This document shows positions 20,654-27,615 of a stretch of DNA of 27,615 bases, one piece after another. A program made the position numbers and the translations under genes. The stretch comes from Alectoria sarmentosa (Eukaryota; Ascomycota; Lecanoromycetes; Lecanorales; Parmeliaceae), in NCBI GenBank assembly GCA_009733775.1, contig WOGZ01000399.1:1-27615 (forward strand). Reading direction: 5' to 3'. Below the pieces are notes generated by a model, which was given only the letters and a program-made list of their open reading frames with translations, did not search any database and was not told the origin of the DNA. Numbering within the stretch: position 1 is the stretch's first letter; the number at the start of each line of letters is the position of its first letter.

Positions 20654-23600
20654 ATGGCTATTACAAAGACACAGAATTTGGTAGAATCCAGCAAGCGGGA
20701 TCGGTCTGACGATGGCATCGAAATCAGCGGCAAGGAACGCGCTACATCCGCGCCCATCCTTGAAATTATTGATATGGACGCTATATCCAGGTTTGTGTCG
20801 ACGGTACACCAGTCAGGCCACCAGTCCACAGTCAACGACCTCACCGATACACCAATGTCCCTCAGCTTCATAACTTGCAAAGTGGACCCAGCACCATTCT
20901 CAGGATCGTACAACATTGTCTTCGCCATAGAATTTACTGATGGGATTTCCTGGATGCTGAAAATCCCCGCCAACGGCCACGGCCAGTAGTTCGATGAGCT
21001 TGCAAGCAAGGCTCTTATATCTGAAGCGCGCACTATGCGAATTATCAAGAAGGCGACGACGACTCCCGTTCCCACCGTGTATGCCTTTGACGCCTCTTTG
21101 GACAATGAGTTGCATGTGCCATTCATTTTGATGGAGCGGATCGATGGGACACCTTTGTTAAAAGGATGGTTCAACGAAGACGGATATCCAAAGGCTCGCC
21201 TCGAGAAATTCCGGGCCAGAGCTTTACAGAGTATTGCCGCGGCTATGGTGCAGCTAAATTAACTCATGTTGGATCAAGGAGGCTCGATTGTTTTCGATTC
21301 TGATGGCAAAGCAGTCGGTGTTAAAGGAGCAAAGGTCATTGATGCGAATGCCATGTGGTACCCAGAAGTCGAAAACCCAGACGATAACGACATTTGCTGC
21401 GAGAAAGCACCATTCACTGATCCCAAATCAGCTCTTCTTTTCATGTTAGACCGTCGTCCATCTAGACCTGAAGACGATGCGCTTCTCAAGGGCATTGACG
21501 TAGTGCTGCGCATGTTCATTGAATGGGCATATGAGAAGTAAATCCACGGGCCCCGTTTTGTCATGACGCATCCCGATTTTAATATCCAGAATATCCTCGT
21601 TGCTGAAGATGGAACGCTACGGGGCTTGATTGACTGGGACGGTGTTGCTGCAGTGCCTCGGGAGATCGGATGCGGCCAATTTCCTATGTGGCTAATGCAT
21701 GATTGGATAGAGACTCAATATGACTATGACATTAGTGCAGGGAAGCCACGAGAAGAAGCTGGATATGATGAGAGCTCACCTGAAGAGCTTTCTTGCTACC
21801 GAGCGATGTACGCGCAGTTCATGGAACAAGAAATCGCACTCAACACTGTAGGACCGGCACATCTCACGATCCATGGAACCACCCCCAGAGAAGAAGCTGA
21901 TGTGACACGGCGGTCTCTGGTAATGAGGAACCTGGAAATTGCTACGGACACTCCTAAGCTTACCTCCGACATTGTGGACCATATGCTGACCTTGATTATA
22001 GATATCACAGAGGCCGACTAGAAGACTAAACAGTCGGACTGTAATTCATCTTCTTCAACCGATGGCGAGATCGAGGCCGAAGCAATGGAGCGTTATCTGG
22101 ATAGCGGCACCGTGGAGAGTTTCCCAGAAAGTAACAGCAAGAGCAACATCTGCAGTGATAACAATAAGGATAGCACCGACAGCAAAGCGACTGAGATAGA
22201 TGACGAGGACCAAGCAATAGTGGCTTATGACTCCGTCGATCACCTTGACAAGGGAGTTGTGAACATGGATGCTTCCGTATCGGAGCCTTCACCTCCGAAC
22301 AGATTCGAGACCCAAGAGCAGGAAAAGGAGCCCTCTGCCAACACTTGTCGCAACAAATCAAACTCGGTATCGTTGGGGTGGACGTGGAGATTGCTTCGAT
22401 TTGGTTGCAATACCGCTGAAAAGGGCCTAAGAAGAATCACAAAAATTGCCCATTTTCTGGACGGTTCCACCAACGAAGAGGCGTGAGACTTTAGTGGAAG
22501 TCGAGGTAAATTATATTAAGGTCGCGCAGCAAGTTTTAGGGCATACGATAGACTCGACCCGTCCTCAACAAGTGATCGGCTCTGAGTTTTGCAAATGTAG
22601 CGAATCAAAACAGCTAAAGGACACTCCAGTAGCCCGAGGCATGGCAGAATCGGATCAGGCCAAAGGCGTTTCTTGGACTAAACGCACGGAGGCCTTGCGG
22701 CAGCCCACCGAAATATCGTCAATCCACGCTTTGGTAGAGACCGCAGAGATCCCAGCGAGGAATATTGAGGTACTCAAAGCAGCCGAGGCAGAGCAGAAGG
22801 CCGTAAAGCGCGCAGAAAATGAGGCTAGAATGGAGGAGCGAGAGATCTGGGGGCGAATTGCCAGTGAAGTTCGCAACTGTGGTGTACCCATCGAAGTTCT
22901 TAGAAAGCATGAATTCATGATTGCATCATGCGTCATTGGCACAATCATCGATGTGCCCAAGGCGGAGCATAGACATGACCAGGATATAGCAGCGAATCCA
23001 CATTTATCACACGCCGCAGATGCACTACCAGTTACTGCTGGAATGGTGAAGAGCGGTATGACTCATGCTGAGCCAGACAGCTTGGCTAGGAACTTAATCT
23101 CAAGGGCCCATACCAAATTGATCGATGAAGAAGTGGCTAAGTCTCCTATCAGAGCGACGGGATTACAGCCATCCTCTACCTCGCCATCTACATCTGGAAT
23201 CGAAGTTCTACCGGAGAAAGCTGTCAGCCGTCTCCAAGGTCTGCGTCGGTTTGGCACATCATGCATGAAGCGGATGTTCTCTGGTCCCATCGTATCCGAA
23301 GGATGCATGCCGTACCTGACACCGGACAGCAGTGTCCATAGTGAAGAAGAGGAAAATGTCCGGAGTAACGGCGGCGAAAGTCCTAGCTCCAGTGTGACGT
23401 CTCTAAATGATGATGACGTTCAAGTTGGAAAGGAAGAGGATGCTGACGAAAAGGTGTCGGTGCAGAGCGTTATTAGTGTTGCCGAAGACGAAGAGGTGAA
23501 GGCGAAGGAAGTCAAGGTGAAGCTGAAGAATATGAAGATGAAGACGAAGAAGAAGATGACGATGGTGTAGATGAAATCGAAGTAAAAACAAAGAATCTGT

Positions 23601-24207
23601 TGAAATATTCAGAATGGATGGATTAATTGTTCAAGATGTTTTTGGGACCAGTAGTATATACAGTAACGAAATTAGGTGTTTCAGAACACGAGATGACTGG
23701 GATGACTTGGGGGCCAAATTTTGACAGAATCGAGTCACAAAAGAGACCAAAGACCACGGCTATTCAGCATACACCGAAGGTTTCGATCAAGACGACGATC
23801 CCGTCAAGTTTTCCACATATAGCAAAGTGAACGACCAGTGCAATAGTAGACGGGTGGAGGCCGTTGACGTGGACAAGGCGAGTAAATCCGGTATGACATC
23901 AGCAAGAGGGAAAGGAATGGGAAATGTGGAGGTTGTTGAGGAGAGCGTAGCCTGAGATAATAACGGGAGCGAAGCTGGCGACAAGCATGATGTGGGGGAG
24001 GATGAAGACGAAGATGAAGATGAAGAGGAGGGGCAAGTATCTCCCAGTGATGAAGATGATAATGGGCCACATGAGCGGGTTGAACTCATCGATCATGGTC
24101 ACTTCGATCCCTGGACAATCATCAACGTTCTGGGAAAAGGAGACCTCGATGAGCTGCGTATGCTACGTCTGAAGGAGGGTTTCTTCAGGTTACTGGAGCA
24201 ACGTTGA
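20654..24207 (+). pseudogene. Pseudogene: second APH-like phosphotransferase paralogue
   Basis: This copy is collinear with the intact paralogue from residue ~60 to the last residues. The kinase half stays in one frame but has stops at 20,987 (TAG), 21,260 (TAA), 21,539 (TAA) and 22,019 (TAG). Between them are SGSYNIVFAIEF, WMLKI, THPDFNIQNIL (the H-x-D-x4-N motif, intact), LIDWDGVAAVPREIG and FPMWLMHDW. After the basic block WRLLRFGCNTAEKGLRR, frameshifts occur near 22,480, 23,490 and about 23,600, and two TGA stops follow (23,722 and 23,953). The C-terminal block (IINVLGKGDLDELRMLRLKE) ends at the same place as in the paralogue. The first stop is most simply CAG to TAG at a CpA, and the fourth aligns with a Trp (TGG to TAG). 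The first in-frame ATG is 20,654; an open GTG-started extension begins at 20,564. Confidence 0.88.
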
Positions 24208-25767
24208 AGGCTGATAGATGGTCGGCATCGAAAGAGTGACCGTGATGTCGGAATAGAGGCTCGCAGCTGAAAGGATGAGGGTCAGCATGCCGAGGGATGG
24301 AGGTACTTCGAGGATTGCAAGTAGTGTATAGGACTCAGCCGCTGGGCTGGGTGCAGGGAGATTGGCGGCAGATAGGGAGGATAGACGCGAAGAAGGGTCC
24401 CGCGATTGGACGTTAACGAGGGGGATACTGCGGCTCGGCTCTATTTAGCGCTTCAGGTGGGCAGAGTGATGACCAGGCGAAGAGCCGGATTGTTTTCGGT
24501 TTTCTGTTTTCTGCAACGAGGCTTTCCCTTGGGTCCGTCTTGCATCCAAAATGAAGAACCCCTTTGATGAAACTTATACAGAGCTGTATAATGATGGTAA
24601 GGGATCGAAACGGTCATTAAAATGATCCTGGATTCAACAGCTTGGACAGGTACTTGCACAATTTCGCCTCGGCGGTTAATAGCGGGAAGGAAATGGTCAC
24701 GTGATGAAAGCCAAAAATTACTTAACTATGGCCCGGCGCCAAAGCTCGCCGAGCCAACATGCGTCTCACTTTATCCATCAGCCACTGTACAGACCAATTG
24801 AGGTACAACGTTGGACCTCTGAAGTATGACATGCCGAGTACTGCTTCTGTTGCCATTGACTGAATTGGAGGTCTCCAAGGCTGAGATCAGGCTTTCCGCG
24901 TTGTCGCGGCTTCTGTGATGAAAAGCACGGCGCTCCGTTGACGATGAGGTCAAAGGTCAAGGCGAAGAGATTAGGAGTGAGATCGAAGATACTATCAACC
25001 CAAAGAATTGGGAGATGGTCGATTCAGGCTGCTTCACTTTCGGTGGAATATGCGTAGCGCCCACCGCATCATTCACCGTGAGGATGTATGGGACCTGTAG
25101 AGGTAGGGCATCTGGCTCAGTTGGGCGTTGAGGGATGTTCCGGTCTCCGAGGGCAATGAAGAATTCCCGATATCCTAGAAACTACAGGGGTTTCCTAAGT
25201 AAGGATTGCATGTCTTTACATCGAGTCAAAAACATGAGTCATTTCAACGGAGATCGGTAGGAGCGAAAACAAAAAAGCCTGTGGAATCATTTTGTTTTAT
25301 CATCCTTGCTAACCCCGCATTCCTACAGCATGACTCACGGTCGCATTGATGCTAACTTCTTCGCATGGCAGTTGCTAACGGCAATTTCATCGTTGTGCCT
25401 TCCGTGAGCCCTTTTGGCAATGCAAAGTTTCTCAAGTCCATTCCACTCGCTTCTTCGCTGACACAAGTTTCGTCTTAAAGTCTTACTAGTCAATCCCAAG
25501 CAGTCATATATAGCCACCCGTCTCTAATATCTTCTATGCGTACTCTTGATTACACATTACGTTACAACAAAGTCACAGGGTTCTGTTAGCCTGGTATTCC
25601 TTTTCCAAAATCTCAACACTACGGCAAGAACACAGCATCAGGCAGACTTGGAAGACTTTCTACTCGACAGCCTCCGTTCATCTCGCTTCACCACCACCAT
25701 TGCTCGCTTCCTCATCCTTGATCCCCAACACGGTACGCCTAAAGCTACACAGACACCAAAGTAGAGC
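24208..25767. other. Intergenic region before the three-exon gene
   Basis: There is no supported gene in 1.5 kb. Short - strand frames (24,453-24,659, 24,771-24,960, 25,335-25,517) look like chance. A stop-to-stop + frame at 24,922-25,131 reads DEVKGQGEEIRSEIEDTINP and then a Cys/Gly-containing stretch. It looks protein-like but has no start codon. The last 200 bp are CT-rich (for example CTCGCTTCACCACCACCATT near 25,683) and probably form the promoter and leader of the next gene. Confidence 0.45.
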
Positions 25768-26550
25768 ATGGCGTCGGAACGAACACCCTCTCAACCCCCG
25801 TGCCGGATCTATTATCCGCCCACAATACCACACGAATCTTGGGTCCAGATTAAAATGGACGTGTTCCATCATCTCATCCAGGCTGGGGAAAGTCAGCCGT
25901 CCAATGGAACCGTGCGCCATGTCGATCCACCCAATGGCGACACTTCTTTTGCCTTGGCATATGGCTCCGGCCCTGATGCTAATTTAGAGCTGTTACTGGT
26001 ACTTGTTCTCAATTTTTGAGCGCTACTTGAAGTTTCGGAACTAAATCTAGCTTTCAGAATTCCATCGCCGCCGTGCATGGCCAGGTCTTAATGCGACACG
26101 ATGGTCGCGACTCAACCGGCAAGCACTGGATCAGATGCTACGCTGTGAGCTGCCCATATTCCTTCCAGCCGCTTTGGTATACTGAAATGATCACAGGACA
26201 ATACGTTCGGGTTTCCGACACCTAGGTGGGCAAAAGCAGACATCTGCGTCTATTCAAAGTTGGAAATTGCGACCGTTCCACCACCGAAGACGTTGGGCGC
26301 TCCCGGCGATGGTAAGGATGAAGAATCGATCCCGGATGGGAGGGAGCAGCCTCCTAGAGTCCTTGGTGCGGCGAAATGGCCTCCCAAGGTCCCAGATGCC
26401 GTGGAAGGCGCTCCGGATAACTTGTATCTGTTGCCGTGGTTCGAGCATCTCCCGTGGTTGGAGCCAGCTGCGGCGAAGGCGCTTCGGGAGAAGAAGAAGG
26501 CCGAAAAGGAGGCCTGGAAAGAGGCAGTGAGACAGGCGCAGGCGTATTAA
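25768..26550 (+). CDS. Three-exon gene, protein of unknown function
   Basis: Exons are 25,768-25,998, 26,058-26,144 and 26,197-26,550. Introns are 59 bp (GTACTT...CTTTCAG, with an ACTAA-like branch site) and 52 bp (GTGAGC...ATCACAG). The spliced frame is 223 residues with no internal stop, starting at MASERTPSQPPCRIYYPP. The middle part joins as SGPDANLELLL, NSIAAVHGQVLMRHDG and KHWIRCYA, DNTFGFPTPRW. A proline-rich segment follows (VPPPKTLGAPGDGKDEE, then PPRVLGAAKWPPKVPD), then LPWFEHLPWLEP and a charged helical end (AKALREKKKAEKEAWKEA). No membrane segment, signal peptide or catalytic motif was seen. The first donor GTACTT is unusual; an alternative acceptor at 26,050 gives a less natural frame. 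The function is unknown. Confidence 0.65.
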
Positions 26551-26691
26551 GTTTTGAAGAGGATGAGATGGAGGGGAAGGCTACCTAGAAAGTGCCTTTG
26601 TAGGAGATAGCGGCATGGTTCATGGTGAGGAAACTTGAAGTAAATAGATTGTTCAGGACTCGCCAATCTCATACTTTGGCGCATTCTTTTA

Positions 26692-26982
26692 TCAAATTTT
26701 TGGCGATCGGACGGTCGGTACTTTTCCTTTTCCGCACTGTTGTTCACAGTTCCAAAACTCGATACCAGCATGCATAATACCCCAGAAATACCACTGCTGA
26801 TGACGTTTCAAACCCGTGTTCTCAGCATCGGCAACGTAGCGCAAAAAACAAAGATCTTCATCGAACGAACCCCACCTTGGATGAAAAGACGAACACTGCA
26901 GGCTTGCCCATAGTGCCAATGATCAATCTCGAGGCACAAATCGCTCCAAACGACGAACCGCTAGACCAGTATACTGCACCAT
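26692..26982 (-). pseudogene. Possible decayed small gene
   Basis: From an ATG at 26,982 the frame encodes MVQYTGLAVRRLERFVPRD, meets a TGA at 26,925-26,923 (a TGG or CGA one transition ago), then runs 76 codons further with ordinary-looking protein sequence (FDEDLCFLRYVADAENTGLK, then WYFWGIMHAGIEFWNCEQQC) to a stop at 26,692. A neighbouring frame also reads smoothly over 26,990-26,860, so the true frame is uncertain. No family was recognised. Confidence 0.25.
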
Positions 26983-27087
26983 CAAACTGCTAGAATCCAA
27001 TGGTTGCGCTCATAAGGGAGGGATGAGCAGGTACGTTGAGATGAAATTGATTTCATGGATGAAGTGGAGGAAGGATTTGATTTCATT

Positions 27088-27260
27088 TGTTGGTGTGCAG
27101 TGGTTGGTGTGCAGTGGTTGGTGTGCAGTGATTGGTGTGCAGTTGTTGGTGTGCAGTGGTTGGTGTGTGCAGTGGTTGGTGTACAATGGTTGGTGTGTGC
27201 AGTGGTTGGTGTGTAGTGGTTGGTGTGTAGTGGTTGATGTGTGCAGTTGTTGATATGTGC
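27088..27260 (+). repeat. G-rich minisatellite, unit TGGTTGGTGTGCAG
   Basis: About a dozen imperfect copies of a 14-16 bp unit follow one another, with variants GTGTAGTGGTTGG, GTGTGTGCAGTGGTTGG and GTGTACAATGG. The open reading frame across it (from 27,023) is a by-product of the repeat. Paired GG runs spaced by TT make two-tetrad G-quadruplexes possible on the + strand. Confidence 0.85.
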
Positions 27261-27341
27261 AGACGGCTTATACCATGTTGGATAAAATAGGGACGCTAGT
27301 TACTTATCTTGAGATACATGTATATATTTGCCCCTAGTGCT

Positions 27342-27580
27342 AGTGCTCGCATACTCGAAAAACACACCTGCCCACCCACAAACAAACAAACGAGGGTATA
27401 CAAATGACCTAGGTAGTAGTAGGTAGTGATTGGGCTGTCCCAACGCCAAGCGAGTACAGGCCTGAACTAACAGGCATATTATCGTAACCCCCAACGCTAA
27501 GAAAAAAACTCCCATGTCTGTACGAACGACATCGACCTAGAGTGAGTGAGTGAAAATTGAAGCTATATACATACTGGCGT
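27342..27580 (-). repeat. Inverted dispersed repeat, copy B
   Basis: The - strand of this stretch aligns with 18,576-18,777 on the + strand over its whole length. It is about 35 bp longer because of small insertions (for example extra T in the GGGAGTTTTTTTCTTAGCG block, and an added GTTTGTTTGTGGGTGGGC-like stretch). The end block TCGAGTATGCGAGCACT is identical in both. The sequence to its right (to 27,615) is a GTGGGTGGGTG-type simple run. Confidence 0.75.
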
Positions 27581-27615
27581 GTGTGGGTGGGTGGGTTGGG
27601 TGGGATAAGAATGCG

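Noticed and set aside
24922..25131. 69-codon stop-to-stop + frame with protein-like sequence
   Set aside because: There is no start codon at its head, no convincing splice site and no partner exon.
27023..27253. 76-codon + strand ORF with ATG
   Set aside because: It is produced by the minisatellite, whose units repeatedly encode WLVCSGWCV-like peptides.
1..27615. CRISPR array, bacterial operon or defence system
   Set aside because: There are no regularly spaced repeats of that kind, no bacterial ribosome-binding sites, and spliced genes are present; the APH-like domain is of the fungal type and not evidence of a resistance cassette.

Overview
The window looks like nuclear DNA of a filamentous ascomycete (Pezizomycotina) with a two-compartment genome. 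Positions 1 to about 10,740 are extremely AT-rich, full of stops in every frame and lacking intact genes. The remaining 17 kb has balanced base composition, short introns of 52-59 bp with GT..AG ends, CT-rich leaders and an intact 1,349-codon gene. The change is abrupt, at about 10,730-10,800. The class (perhaps Dothideomycetes) is a guess.

Region 1 (1-10,740) is a nest of two dead Ty3/Gypsy LTR retrotransposons ruined by C:G to T:A transitions of the RIP (repeat-induced point mutation) type. The younger one lies on the + strand at 1340-8684. It has 260/262 bp LTRs, a polypurine tract, an exact TTAAG target-site duplication, and readable relics of protease, RT, RNase H and integrase in that order. 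It interrupts an older element on the - strand. The gag of that element is readable at about 9160-8690 and resumes on the other side of the insertion as a decayed zinc knuckle (1233-1192), followed by a protease end and the protease-RT linker running off the left edge of the window.

Region 2 (10,800-13,800) is mostly non-coding. It holds one small two-exon - strand gene for a Cys/His-rich protein (12,245-12,812), in which the splice junction itself completes a CPDC motif.

Region 3 (13,845-24,207) holds two paralogues in the same orientation. The first is intact and encodes an aminoglycoside-phosphotransferase-like (APH/protein-kinase-fold) domain followed by a roughly 850-residue low-complexity acidic tail with a conserved C-terminal block. 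The second (about 20,654-24,207) is a pseudogene of the same architecture. Its kinase half carries four in-frame stops but no frameshift, its tail carries about three frameshifts and two more stops, and all six stops can be explained by C:G to T:A changes.

Region 4 (24,208-27,615) contains a three-exon gene of unknown function (25,768-26,550), a doubtful decayed - strand reading frame, a G-rich minisatellite (about 27,088-27,260), and one arm of an inverted dispersed repeat whose partner lies at 18,576-18,777. Nothing in the window forms an operon or a recognisable pathway. The main points are the nested RIP-degraded elements, the APH-like long-tail family with one live and one dead copy, and the unassigned inverted repeat.
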